Part shown: positions 8,149 to 15,442 of the stretch, one piece after another | Layout of the letters: each line of letters begins with the position of its first letter | How positions within the stretch are numbered: position 1 is the stretch's first letter | DNA from: Actinokineospora iranica | Lineage (GTDB): Bacteria > Actinomycetota > Actinomycetes > Mycobacteriales > Pseudonocardiaceae | NCBI RefSeq assembly: GCF_900101685.1 | Contig: NZ_FMZZ01000001.1 | Coordinates: forward strand, 1 to 64,000 | Direction of reading: 5' to 3' | Length of the DNA stretch: 64,000 nt | Notes under the pieces: generated by a model | Told to the model about the DNA's origin: nothing | Database searches by the model: none | What the model saw: only the letters and a program-made list of their open reading frames with translations | Program-made: the position numbers and the translations under genes

Positions 8149-8913
8149 CTAAAGGTCGTCGGGTGGCGTTCTCACGAGACCGGGGGACATCGCCGAGCGG
8201 AGGATTTCTGCCACCTTTGTGGTGTGCTGGTCGGTGAAGAAGTGGCCGCCCGGCAAGGTGTGCAGTCGCAGGTCCGCGGTTGTGTGGTGCTCCCACGCGC
8301 GCATGTCGGGTTCGGTCGTGAGGGGGTCGGTGGTTCCCATGAGGGCGATCGTGGGGCAGTGGACCGTCGATCCGGGTTTCGGTCGGTAGCGGCTGTGCGC
8401 CACGAGGTCGGCCTGGATGACCGGCAGGAACACCTGGCGCAGGAACGGGTGGTCCAGCAGGTCGGTGTCGCCGCCGCCCAGTGATCTGATCAGTTCGGCC
8501 GCCGCCGCGGGGGTGCTCAGGTCGGGGAGTCTGAGCCTGCACGGGGCGGGGTGCCCGGAGACCGCCAGGATGACCTGCCGCTGGTCGGCTGTTCTCGTGA
8601 CGACCTCGTAGGCGAGCGCCGCGCCCATGCTGTGTCCGAACAAGAGCACGGGCCCCTCCGCACGCGCGCGCGTGAAGGCGTCGGCCACATCGTCGGCGAG
8701 TAAGTGCAGGTCGGTGAACAGGGGCTCGGCTCGGCGTTCCGCTCGGCCCGGGTAGTGGACGCACGCGGTGGCGGCCGTGTCGGACAGGTGTCCGGCGAGG
8801 CGCTGGTAGGAACCCGCGGAAGCGCCCGAGTGCGGGAAGAACAGCACTGTCCACGCCGTGGTGGGGGAGACCCTCGCGGGAAACCGCCGTATCCACGGTT
8901 CGGCGTCGAGCAC
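8149..8913 (-). CDS. Type II thioesterase
   Basis: A 254-residue alpha/beta hydrolase of the stand-alone thioesterase group that frees acyl or aminoacyl groups from carrier proteins in natural-product pathways. Visible are the opening LFFPHSGASAGSYQRLAGHL, the elbow GHSMGAALAYEV with the nucleophile serine, TDPLTTEPDMRAW near the acid, and the active-site His in LPGGHFFTDQH. It follows the FadR-type regulator by 30 bp on the same strand and probably shares its transcript. In this locus it could clear misloaded groups from the carrier protein at 18649, or release the final product. The GTG start lacks a strong ribosome site. Confidence 0.87.
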   Translation of the reverse strand: MLDAEPWIRRFPARVSPTTAWTVLFFPHSGASAGSYQRLAGHLSDTAATACVHYPGRAERRAEPLFTDLHLLADDVADAFTRARAEGPVLLFGHSMGAALAYEVVTRTADQRQVILAVSGHPAPCRLRLPDLSTPAAAAELIRSLGGGDTDLLDHPFLRQVFLPVIQADLVAHSRYRPKPGSTVHCPTIALMGTTDPLTTEPDMRAWEHHTTADLRLHTLPGGHFFTDQHTTKVAEILRSAMSPGLVRTPPDDL

Positions 8914-8943
8914 GGCTACCGCTTTCTGGTCAGACGGGGCCGA

Positions 8944-9633
8944 TCACAGGGCGTGGAGGCGGGCAAGGGTCTGCTCCAGTTCTTCCCGCAGGGTGCCGCC
9001 CGCGGCCTCGGTGTCCCCTCTGGCGATGGCGTCGACGAGCCGGGCGTGGCCGTCGTCGCCGTGGTTGGGGTCGGCTGAGCGCAGGTCGAGCAGTTCCACC
9101 AGGTCGATCAGTCCGCGCTGCAGGACGGGGAGGAACTCGGTGAACAAGCCGGTGAGCACGGGGTTGTGCGCCGCGGCGACCACGGCGGCGTGCAGGACGG
9201 TGTCGGCCTCGACGAACTCGGCGTTGGTTCCGTTCGCGGCGTCGCGGCGCTTGGCCAGGACCGCGTTGAGGGTGACGAGGTCGTCGTCGGTGCGGCGTCG
9301 GGCGGCCAGCTGCGCGGCCTCGACTTCCACCAGCATGCGGACTTCGTAGACGTCGGTGATGGCCGCCTGGCGGAGCTGGGTGGACCAGTCCTGCTCGGGC
9401 TGGGTCGCGGTGACGAACACGCCCGCGCCCTGGCGCGCCTGCACGAGGCCCGCGCCCGCCAGCGCGCGCAGCGCCTCGCGGACCGTGGAGCGGCCCACCC
9501 CGAGGGACTTGGCCAGCGACGTCTCGCCGGGCAGCTTCGTCCCGATGCCCCACACGCCGCTGGTGATCTGTTCGCGAAGGTGCTCGGTGGCCTGCTCTAC
9601 CAGCGGGGATGGCCGCAAGGCGCCTAAAGCCAT
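8944..9633 (-). CDS. FadR-subfamily GntR transcriptional regulator
   Basis: A 229-residue regulator. Residues about 10-75 form the winged helix (GTKLPGETSLAKSLGVGRSTVREALRALAGAGLVQARQGAGVFV). An all-helical FCD effector domain follows, with ligand or metal-binding Asp/His positions in EADTVLHAAVVAAAHNP and HGDDGHARLVDAI. FCD domains usually sense organic acids. It is transcribed away from the leuA leader. Its operator is probably in the 60-bp gap (9634-9692), where CAAC and GTTG half-sites at 9645-9659 overlap the predicted -35 of the leader promoter. It likely controls itself, the thioesterase and perhaps leuA; the ligand is unknown. Confidence 0.88.
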   Translation of the reverse strand: MALGALRPSPLVEQATEHLREQITSGVWGIGTKLPGETSLAKSLGVGRSTVREALRALAGAGLVQARQGAGVFVTATQPEQDWSTQLRQAAITDVYEVRMLVEVEAAQLAARRRTDDDLVTLNAVLAKRRDAANGTNAEFVEADTVLHAAVVAAAHNPVLTGLFTEFLPVLQRGLIDLVELLDLRSADPNHGDDGHARLVDAIARGDTEAAGGTLREELEQTLARLHAL

Positions 9634-9656
9634 GGGCGTGCCTCCAACTTCTCAGG

Positions 9657-9686
9657 TTGTCTGTGGAGTTTGATTGTGGTTACTGT
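9657..9686 (+). promoter_or_regulatory. Predicted promoter of the leuA leader (-35 TTGTCT, -10 TACTGT)
   Basis: TTGTCT (9657-9662) and TACTGT (9681-9686) are 18 bp apart, a normal housekeeping spacing. The -10 places the transcript start at about 9693, the A of the leader-peptide ATG. There is no ribosome site before that ATG, so the leader would be translated from a leaderless mRNA, which is common in actinobacteria. Inference from motif spacing only. Confidence 0.55.
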
Positions 9687-9692
9687 ACCGGT

Positions 9693-9740
9693 ATGCCGCC
9701 ACGCGAGCTTCTTCTCCTTCACCGCCGCTGCGGGGCCTGA
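9693..9740 (+). CDS. leuA leader peptide (leucine attenuator)
   Basis: A 15-codon open frame encodes [15 protein letters not shown] followed by TGA. Codons 6-9 are four consecutive leucines (CTT CTT CTC CTT). Three of them are CTT, a rare codon in such GC-rich DNA, so translation should slow when leucyl-tRNA is scarce. The tRNA-Leu(GAG) at 3739 is the type that reads CUU and CUC. The peptide sits 78 bp before the leuA start and runs into mutually exclusive hairpins. Leader peptides of this kind are known upstream of leuA in Streptomyces and Corynebacterium. The peptide itself has no other expected role. Confidence 0.75.
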   Translation: MPPRELLLLHRRCGA

Positions 9741-9780
9741 CGCGACCGGCTCCCCGCAGCGGGTGTCGGGCTGCGCCGGT
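9725..9780 (+). promoter_or_regulatory. Alternative hairpins of the leuA attenuator
   Basis: Hairpin A pairs CCGCTGCGGGG (9725-9735) with CCCCGCAGCGG (9752-9762), an 11-bp perfect stem that overlaps the end of the leader peptide. Hairpin B combines ACCGG/CCGGT (9745-9749 with 9776-9780) and CGCAGC/GCTGCG (9755-9760 with 9770-9775). It uses the 3' arm of A, so A and B cannot coexist. No T-run follows, so whether B ends transcription or hides the leuA start cannot be decided from sequence. Confidence 0.6.
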
Positions 9781-9817
9781 CACCGTCGAATGGCCGAGTG
9801 AAAGAGTCTCTTCCTCC

Positions 9818-11611
9818 ATGGTTTCCTCCTTCGAGACCACGACCTTCCCCACCCTGCGCACGCCCTCCGGCGACCTTCCGCCGGGCTCGCCTGCCTGGAA
9901 CCCGCAGCGCCCGAGCGCGATGCCGCACCACCGCTACCAGCCTGCCCACGCCAAGGTCGCGCTGCCGCTGACGGACCGGACCTGGCCTTCGCGCACGCTG
10001 GAGCGGGCTCCGCTGTGGGTGCCGGTCGACCTGCGCGACGGCAACCAGGCGCTGGCCGAGCCGATGGACACCGAACGCAAGCGCAGGCTGTTCGGCCTCC
10101 TGGTCACCATGGGGTACAAGGAAATCGAGGTCGGCTACCCCTCCGCCAGCCAGACCGACTTCGACTTCGTGCGCCACCTGGCGCGCAGCGGCGCGGTGCC
10201 CGACGACGTGACCGTCGTGGTCTTCACCGCCGCCCGCGACGACCTGATCGACCGGACCATCGCCTCGATCGAGGGGCTTCCCCGCGTCGTCGTCCACCTC
10301 TACACCGCCACCGCGCCCACTTGGCGCGACGTCGTCCTCGGCCGTTCCCGCGCCGAAGTCCACGAGTTGATCCACGCCGCCGCCGCTTACCTGGTGCGGC
10401 GCGCCGAGGAGCGGTCCGGCGCCGACATCCGCTTCCAGTTCTCCCCGGAGGTCTTCAACCTGACCGAGCCGGACTTCGTCCTGGAGGTGTGCGACAGCCT
10501 GACCGAGCTGTGGGACGCCAGCCCCGACCGGCCGGTGATCCACAACCTGCCCGCGACGGTGGAGATCGCCACCCCCAACGTCTACGCCGACCAGATCGAG
10601 TACATGGACCGGCACCTGGCCCGCCGCGACTCGGTGATCCTCTCGGTGCACCCGCACAACGACCGCGGCACCGGGGTCGCCTGCGCGGAACTCGCCGTCC
10701 TGGCCGGGGCGCAGCGCGTCGAGGGCTGCCTGTTCGGCAACGGCGAGCGGACCGGCAACGTCGACCTGGTCACCCTGGCGCTGAACCTGTACGCGCAGGG
10801 GGTCAACCCGATGATCGACTTCTCCGACCTCGACGCCGTGCGCGACGTGGTCGAGCACTGCAACCGGCTGCCGGTCCACCAGCGGCACCCCTACGGCGGC
10901 AGCCTGGTGCACACGGCCTTCTCCGGCACCCACCAGGACGCCATCGCCAAGGGCATGGCCCACCACGCCAAGCGGGCCGCCGAGATGGGCGTGCCCGCGG
11001 GGGAGGCGCCGTGGGCGGTGCCGTACCTGCCCATCGATCCGGCCGACATCGGCCGCACGTACGAAGAGGTCATCCGGATCAACTCCCAGTCCGGCAAGGG
11101 CGGCGTCGCCCACCTGCTGCACACCCACCACGGCCTGGACCTGCCGCAGGCGATGCGCCCGGACGTCTCGCGCGTGGTGCAGCAGGTCACCGACGCCACC
11201 GGGCTGGAACTGTCCGACAAGGACCTGTGGGAACTGTTCCGCACCACCTACATCGCCCCGGCCGAGGACGGCGCGGTCACGCTGGCGTCCTGGACCACAG
11301 CGGAAACCGAACCAGGCGAGCACCGGTTCACCTGCATCCTGCGCGTCGGGGAACAGGAGCGTTCCTGCGAAGGCGTCGGGAACGGCCCGCTGGCCGCTCT
11401 CACCGACGCGCTGCGCGCCGTCGGGATCGCGGTGGACATCCTCGGCTTCACCGAGCACGCCACCGGCGTCGGACTGGGCAGCCACGCCGTCGCCTACGCC
11501 GAGTGCCGGGTGAACGGCCTCCTGCGCTGGGGATCGGGTTGGGACACCTCTGTCCTCACCGCGTCCGTCAACGCCGTCATGGCCGCGGTCAACCGCGCCG
11601 GGGCGGCCTGA
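9818..11611 (+). CDS. leuA: 2-isopropylmalate synthase (LeuA, type 2)
   Basis: This 597-residue enzyme condenses acetyl-CoA with 2-oxoisovalerate, the first committed step to leucine; relatives in pathways extend other 2-oxo acids. The N-terminal strand [16 protein letters not shown] is typical of actinobacterial LeuA. The TIM barrel carries [11 protein letters not shown] and the metal HxH in [11 protein letters not shown], with [11 protein letters not shown] after it. The C-terminal LeuA dimer/regulatory domain (about 490-590) is present, so leucine feedback is possible. The ATG at 9818 has no ribosome site, fitting control through the upstream leader. The ATPase gene follows by 2 bp. It could be the housekeeping copy or a pathway copy supplying a chain-extended precursor to the neighbouring locus. 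Confidence 0.92.
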   Translation: MVSSFETTTFPTLRTPSGDLPPGSPAWNPQRPSAMPHHRYQPAHAKVALPLTDRTWPSRTLERAPLWVPVDLRDGNQALAEPMDTERKRRLFGLLVTMGYKEIEVGYPSASQTDFDFVRHLARSGAVPDDVTVVVFTAARDDLIDRTIASIEGLPRVVVHLYTATAPTWRDVVLGRSRAEVHELIHAAAAYLVRRAEERSGADIRFQFSPEVFNLTEPDFVLEVCDSLTELWDASPDRPVIHNLPATVEIATPNVYADQIEYMDRHLARRDSVILSVHPHNDRGTGVACAELAVLAGAQRVEGCLFGNGERTGNVDLVTLALNLYAQGVNPMIDFSDLDAVRDVVEHCNRLPVHQRHPYGGSLVHTAFSGTHQDAIAKGMAHHAKRAAEMGVPAGEAPWAVPYLPIDPADIGRTYEEVIRINSQSGKGGVAHLLHTHHGLDLPQAMRPDVSRVVQQVTDATGLELSDKDLWELFRTTYIAPAEDGAVTLASWTTAETEPGEHRFTCILRVGEQERSCEGVGNGPLAALTDALRAVGIAVDILGFTEHATGVGLGSHAVAYAECRVNGLLRWGSGWDTSVLTASVNAVMAAVNRAGAA

Positions 11612-11613
11612 CC

Positions 11614-12423
11614 GTGAACTCGACTCCGGTGCTCCACGTGGAGAACGTGGACCTCGTCCGAGAAGGCAACCCGATCCTGCGCGAGGTGTCGCTGACCGTC
11701 CGGGCAGGCGAGCACTGGGCGCTGCTCGGCGCCAACGGCGCGGGCAAGAGCACCCTGCTCAGCCTTCTCGGGGCGTTCGCCCACCCCACCCGGGGCACGG
11801 TGGAGGTGCTGGGCCACCGGCTGGGCCGAGTGGACATGCGCGAGTTGCGCTCCCACGTCGGCCACGTCGACCCGAAGCACGCCCCGCGCTCGCCGCTGAC
11901 GGTGTGGCAGGTGGTCTTGACCGGGTTGACCAACACCGCGGAATGGGTGCCCCGGTGGGGGCCGACCGCTGAGCAGGTCGCCTTGGCGGAGCGGCTCATC
12001 GGTCTGCTCGGCCTGAGCGACCGGCGCGACGCCCGGTGGCCGACCCTGTCGCAGGGGGAGCGGGGCCGGGCGCTGATCGCGCGGGCGCTCATGCCAAGTC
12101 CGCGCCTGCTGCTGCTCGACGAGCCCGCGACCGGTCTGGACGTCGCGGGCCGCGAGCAGTTCCTGGAGCGGATCGACATTCTCCAGCGCACCTACCCGGA
12201 TCTCGCCTCCGTCCTGGTCACCCACCACCTGGAGGAGCTTCCGCCCGGCACGACGCACGTCATGCTGCTGCGCGACGGGTGCTGCCTGGCCGCCGGTCCC
12301 GCCGACGAGGTCTTGACCAGCGACCAGGTCAGCAAATGCTTCGACCACCCGATCCGCATCGTCCGCGCCGACGGGCGCTGGAGTGTGCGGGCGGGTGGCC
12401 CCGACCGGTCGCGCGTCGGCTGA
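11614..12423 (+). CDS. ABC transporter ATP-binding protein (stand-alone)
   Basis: A 269-residue nucleotide-binding subunit: Walker A GANGAGKSTLL, a Q-loop region near VDPKHAP, signature LSQGERGRALIARAL, Walker B RLLLLDEPATGLD and H-loop VTHHLEEL. It resembles the ModF/YlmA-like soluble ATPases more than importer subunits. No permease gene is adjacent, so its membrane partner is elsewhere or it works without one. It starts 2 bp after leuA on a GTG with no separate ribosome site, implying coupled translation. A bidirectional hairpin follows at 12434. Confidence 0.85.
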   Translation: MNSTPVLHVENVDLVREGNPILREVSLTVRAGEHWALLGANGAGKSTLLSLLGAFAHPTRGTVEVLGHRLGRVDMRELRSHVGHVDPKHAPRSPLTVWQVVLTGLTNTAEWVPRWGPTAEQVALAERLIGLLGLSDRRDARWPTLSQGERGRALIARALMPSPRLLLLDEPATGLDVAGREQFLERIDILQRTYPDLASVLVTHHLEELPPGTTHVMLLRDGCCLAAGPADEVLTSDQVSKCFDHPIRIVRADGRWSVRAGGPDRSRVG

Positions 12424-12433
12424 CCGTGGGGCC

Positions 12434-12469
12434 GAGGTGGTGCGCGCCCCGCCGGGCGCGCACCACCTC
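12434..12469. terminator. Bidirectional hairpin terminator between convergent genes
   Basis: A perfect 16-bp stem (GAGGTGGTGCGCGCCC with its complement) closes over a CGCC loop, between the ATPase stop and the stop of the convergent carrier-protein ligase gene. There is no T-run, but such strong symmetric hairpins commonly end transcripts in actinomycetes. Confidence 0.72.
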
Positions 12470-12471
12470 GC

Positions 12472-13329
12472 TCAGCCCAGGATTGCCTCCGCCTTCTCGA
12501 CGGCGTCCCGCGCCCGGGCCCAGTCCGAGTCGAAGTGGTCGGCCAGCGCGTGCAGCCACCGCTCGACGCCGAAGCCGACGCAGCTGGTGGCCACCGCGTC
12601 GCCGTCGGGCAGCGTGATCGAGCACCGGTCGCCGAAGAAGCCGAAGTGCGCGTTCACCGAGGCCACGGCCATGTCCTTGTAGGTGTACTCGTGCTTGACC
12701 GGGATGACCTGCTGGAAGGTCGCGCGGTCGCCGGACTGGTCGTAGAACGGGTCGGTGGCGACGCGGCGCCGCAGGGGCAGACCGATCGCGTCCGCCAAGA
12801 GGTCCAGGAACACCGCGGAGCGGTCGAGGTGGGCCGCGGCCTGCTCGGGAGTCCCCAGTGCCACGACCTCGCGCATCCGGAACGCCTTGAGGCGGCGGAG
12901 GCCGTCGAAGTGGTCCTCCTCGCGAAAGCACTGTCCCAGCACGGTCACCAGTTCGCCGTGCTGGGACACCTGCCTGCCGCGGTAGTGGAGATACACCCCG
13001 TAGCAGGCGCTGGAGGGCAGCGCGAGACCCGCGGCGCGCAGCGAGTCGGGACGGAAGCCGCCAGCCGCGGCGTCCTGCTCGATCCGCGCGGCCCCGGCGG
13101 CTGGCACGTCCAGGGCCGAGGCGACGAGCGCGAGTTGCGGGAAGTTCCGGTAGACGTCCAGCGTGGCGAGGTCGGCGACCGGCAGCAGCGGGGACAGGGT
13201 CAGCGCGGTGGCTCCGGCGTTCGCGGCCCAGCGCGCGCAGACGCGGTCCAGCGCCTCGGCGAGCCGCGTCGGCTCCTGTTCCAGGGTGGCCAGTCCCGCT
13301 GAAACCTGGACACCTGTCGTGATCCTCAT
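12472..13329 (-). CDS. Amino acid:[carrier protein] ligase (class II aaRS-like)
   Basis: A 285-residue relative of the catalytic core of atypical seryl-tRNA synthetases, without a tRNA-binding arm. Such proteins make an aminoacyl-adenylate and pass the amino acid to the phosphopantetheine thiol of a small carrier protein. Class II motif 2 is CFREEDHFD with RLKAFRMRE (residues 134-154), and motif 3 is GFGVERW (252-258). Zinc ligands are inferred as Cys109, Glu154 and Cys250. Their spacing agrees with the Cys/Glu/Cys set known from Bradyrhizobium Bll0957 (45 residues between the first two). The ATG at 13329 follows AAGGAG by seven bases. The likely acceptor is the carrier protein at 18649; known enzymes prefer glycine or alanine, but the substrate here is unknown. 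Confidence 0.83.
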   Translation of the reverse strand: MRITTGVQVSAGLATLEQEPTRLAEALDRVCARWAANAGATALTLSPLLPVADLATLDVYRNFPQLALVASALDVPAAGAARIEQDAAAGGFRPDSLRAAGLALPSSACYGVYLHYRGRQVSQHGELVTVLGQCFREEDHFDGLRRLKAFRMREVVALGTPEQAAAHLDRSAVFLDLLADAIGLPLRRRVATDPFYDQSGDRATFQQVIPVKHEYTYKDMAVASVNAHFGFFGDRCSITLPDGDAVATSCVGFGVERWLHALADHFDSDWARARDAVEKAEAILG

Positions 13330-13426
13330 CAGAACGCTCCTTAGCGTCAAGGTCCCGTCGGGTGCGGTGTGGACCAGGCCGCGAAACCGTTGGCACAAAA
13401 CACGTTTGAGATCAGACTGACGCTGC

Positions 13427-13457
13427 TAAGGTAACACCTCAGAGGACCTGAGTACCT
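13427..13457. promoter_or_regulatory. Cluster of palindromic half-sites between divergent genes
   Basis: In the 177-bp divergent gap between the ligase and exporter genes there is TAAGGT-AAC-ACCTCA (13427-13441; 15 bp, one mismatch from a perfect palindrome), then CTCAG-AGGAC-CTGAG (13438-13452) and a further ACCT at 13454. Overlapping inverted repeats here suggest operator sites that could switch both genes together. The binding protein is unknown. Confidence 0.4.
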
Positions 13458-13506
13458 GATAAATTTCTGGTGCGAGCAGCTTCGGCAGACGGGGGCGGGC
13501 GTTCGG

Positions 13507-14727
13507 ATGAAAAAGGGTCAACTGGGCTTCTTGACCGGCACGCACCTGGTCAACGACCTGTACCAGGGCGCGATCCCCGCGATGCTCCCGTTCCTCATGG
13601 TCGAGCGGCACTACAGCTACGTGGCGGTCTCCGGCCTGGCCTTCGCCGCGAGCGGGGTCTCGAGTCTGTTCCAGCCGCTGTTCGGCGTGCTGTCCGACCG
13701 CAAGCCGCGGACCTGGCTGGTGCCGGTCGGCTTCAGCGCCGCCGCCCTGGGTGTGGTGGCCGCGGGACTGTCCGACAGCTACATGGTCACCTGGCTGTGC
13801 GTCGCGCTGGCGGGAATCGGGATCGCCGCCTACCACCCGCCCGCGACGAGCCAGGCCCGCGCCGCGGGCGGCTCGTCGCAGAAGGCCATGAGCGTGTTCG
13901 CCGTGGGCGGGACGATCGGCGGTTCCCTCGCGCCGTCGCTGGTCACACTGGTGATCGGGTCGGTCGGGTTCTCCGGGAGCTATCTGCTGGCGGTTCCCGC
14001 GCTGGTCATGGGCGTCCTGTGGGTCCTCAAAGGACCGTGGATGCGCAGGCGCGGCCACACCCCGGTGCCTCCGCTGCTCACCGGGGCCGCGCTGCGGGCC
14101 GCGGGCGGCGCGGGCCGGGCCGACGACTGGCGTTCCTTCGCCCGCCTGGTGGCGGTCATCATCGGGTGGTCCATCCCGTTCGTCACGGTGACCTCGCTGG
14201 TGTCCCTGCACGCGCAGCGCGATCTGGGCCAGTCCGCGGCGGCGGGCGCGGCCGTGCTCACCTGCTACACCGCGGCAGGGGCCGTCGGGACTCTGCTCGG
14301 CGGCTGGATCGGCGACCGGCACGGCCGGATGACCTCGGTGCGCCTGGGCTACCTGGTGGCGTTTCCCGCGCTGGTGGGAATCGCGTGGGCGCCGACGTTC
14401 CCGGTGCTGGTGCTGAGCGCCCTGCTGTTCGGCGCCTCGATGTTCCTGCCGTTCGCCGCGCAGGTCACCCTCGCCCAGGACTACCTGCCCAACCGTCCGG
14501 GCACGGCGAGCGGGCTCACGCTGGGACTGGCCATGGCGGCGGGCGGGCTGTGCGCCCCCGCGTTCGGCTGGCTCGCCGACTCCAGCGGCCTGCGGTGGGC
14601 GTTCTACGCCCTGGTCGCGCTCTTCGTCTTCCCCGTCCTCATGGCGACCCGACTCCCCGACCGCGTCCTGGCCTCGACCGCCCCGCCGCCGGAGCCGGTC
14701 GAGGCAGGCGTGGGCAACACCCACTAG
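13507..14727 (+). CDS. MFS transporter, fosmidomycin-resistance-like exporter
   Basis: A 406-residue major facilitator with about 12 membrane helices. The opening THLVNDLYQGAIPAMLPFL resembles the Fsr subgroup, followed by the helix 2-3 loop GVLSDRKPRTW and the second-half equivalent GWIGDRHGRMTS. Fsr-type carriers export drugs and small metabolites in exchange for protons. Placed between the carrier-protein ligase and the biosynthetic operon, it is the best candidate for product export and self-protection. The ATG at 13507 has no clear ribosome site. Confidence 0.85.
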   Translation: MKKGQLGFLTGTHLVNDLYQGAIPAMLPFLMVERHYSYVAVSGLAFAASGVSSLFQPLFGVLSDRKPRTWLVPVGFSAAALGVVAAGLSDSYMVTWLCVALAGIGIAAYHPPATSQARAAGGSSQKAMSVFAVGGTIGGSLAPSLVTLVIGSVGFSGSYLLAVPALVMGVLWVLKGPWMRRRGHTPVPPLLTGAALRAAGGAGRADDWRSFARLVAVIIGWSIPFVTVTSLVSLHAQRDLGQSAAAGAAVLTCYTAAGAVGTLLGGWIGDRHGRMTSVRLGYLVAFPALVGIAWAPTFPVLVLSALLFGASMFLPFAAQVTLAQDYLPNRPGTASGLTLGLAMAAGGLCAPAFGWLADSSGLRWAFYALVALFVFPVLMATRLPDRVLASTAPPPEPVEAGVGNTH

Positions 14728-15014
14728 GTCCGGCAAGGCAGGCCTTGGGCACTTCGAGACCGGGCGTGGCGCCCCTGCCAGGGCGGACGCGTTCGCCGCG
14801 GTCGCTCCCGCTGTCCTTTTCGCACGGTTTCCGCTGTTTTGAGAATCACCTATGGAGCAAGCTCCAGGTTTAACATTCAGAATTGTCATTGATGCCGCCC
14901 CGCTGGTGCGCTAGTGTCGGGTTATGGGGGTTTGCGCGACTGGGGCCGCGCCGAAAAGACTCCGAGTCATCGAACCTATGCGTCGAATATTCGCGCGTCA
15001 GCAAGGAGAGCCTT
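14728..15014. other. Intergenic region before the biosynthetic operon
   Basis: These 287 bases separate the exporter from the cupin gene. The first 100 hold short GC-rich inverted repeats (for example CGCCC/GGGCG near 14782-14797) that could form a weak terminator. From about 14830 the sequence becomes AT-richer than its surroundings and holds the predicted operon promoter at 14889. I see no convincing gene here. Confidence 0.5.
14889..14917 (+). promoter_or_regulatory. Predicted promoter of the cupin-to-PAS operon
   Basis: TTGATG (14889-14894) and TAGTGT (14912-14917) are 17 bp apart in an AT-richer stretch, giving a start at about 14924 and an untranslated leader of about 90 nt before the cupin gene. 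Motif evidence only. Confidence 0.45.
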
Positions 15015-15383
15015 GTGAAGATTAACTGGGATGAGCACGAGGAGCTGAAGGCTGAGGGGATCGCGCTGTCGCGGCGCTTCGCCTTCGGTCAGGAGATGTC
15101 CTGCCTGAAAGTGGTCGCCGACCAGTCCGGAGACCTCGGCCTTCCGCAGCACTGGCACGAGAACGAGCAGTGGGTCGTGGTCATCGAGGGATCGATTCGC
15201 TTTGTGTGCGATGGAACCGAGTACGAACTCAACGCCGGTGACGTGGCCTACATCCCGGCGCGCCAGCGGCACACGGCCACTTTCGTCGGGGAGCAGGGGG
15301 CGGTCTTGCTGGAGTTCTCCGCGCCGCCGCGACTCGACCTCGCGCCCGGCTCGATAATCCCATCCTCGATGAAGTACGACTAA
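15015..15383 (+). CDS. Single-domain cupin protein
   Basis: A 122-residue cupin. Motif 1 is LPQHWHENEQWVVVIEGSI (two metal His, with Gln where Glu is usual nearby) and motif 2 is YIPARQRHTATF (third His), so a metal site is intact. Such small cupins act as dioxygenases, isomerases or epimerases, or simply bind ligands, so the reaction cannot be named. The GTG at 15015 follows AAGGAG by six bases. It is the first gene of a seven-gene plus-strand operon (cupin, adenylation enzyme, GAF-like, P450, carrier protein, SDR, PAS), which points to a tailoring role on the pathway intermediate. Confidence 0.82.
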   Translation: MKINWDEHEELKAEGIALSRRFAFGQEMSCLKVVADQSGDLGLPQHWHENEQWVVVIEGSIRFVCDGTEYELNAGDVAYIPARQRHTATFVGEQGAVLLEFSAPPRLDLAPGSIIPSSMKYD

Positions 15384-15442
15384 GGCGCGCCGCGGGAAAC
15401 ACTGACGCAGGCGGCAGGCCTGCACAAACTGGGGGATATATC

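Noticed and set aside
13427-13445. Iron box between the ligase and exporter genes
   Set aside because: TAAGGTAACACCTCA has IdeR-like half-sites but the wrong spacing (3 instead of 7 bases), so it is kept only as an unassigned palindrome.
15015-15383. Cupin as part of an N-N bond-forming (cupin plus MetRS) system
   Set aside because: The known systems fuse the cupin to a methionyl-tRNA-synthetase-like domain and need an amino acid N-hydroxylase. Neither is present, and the synthetase-like protein here is of the class II, seryl type.
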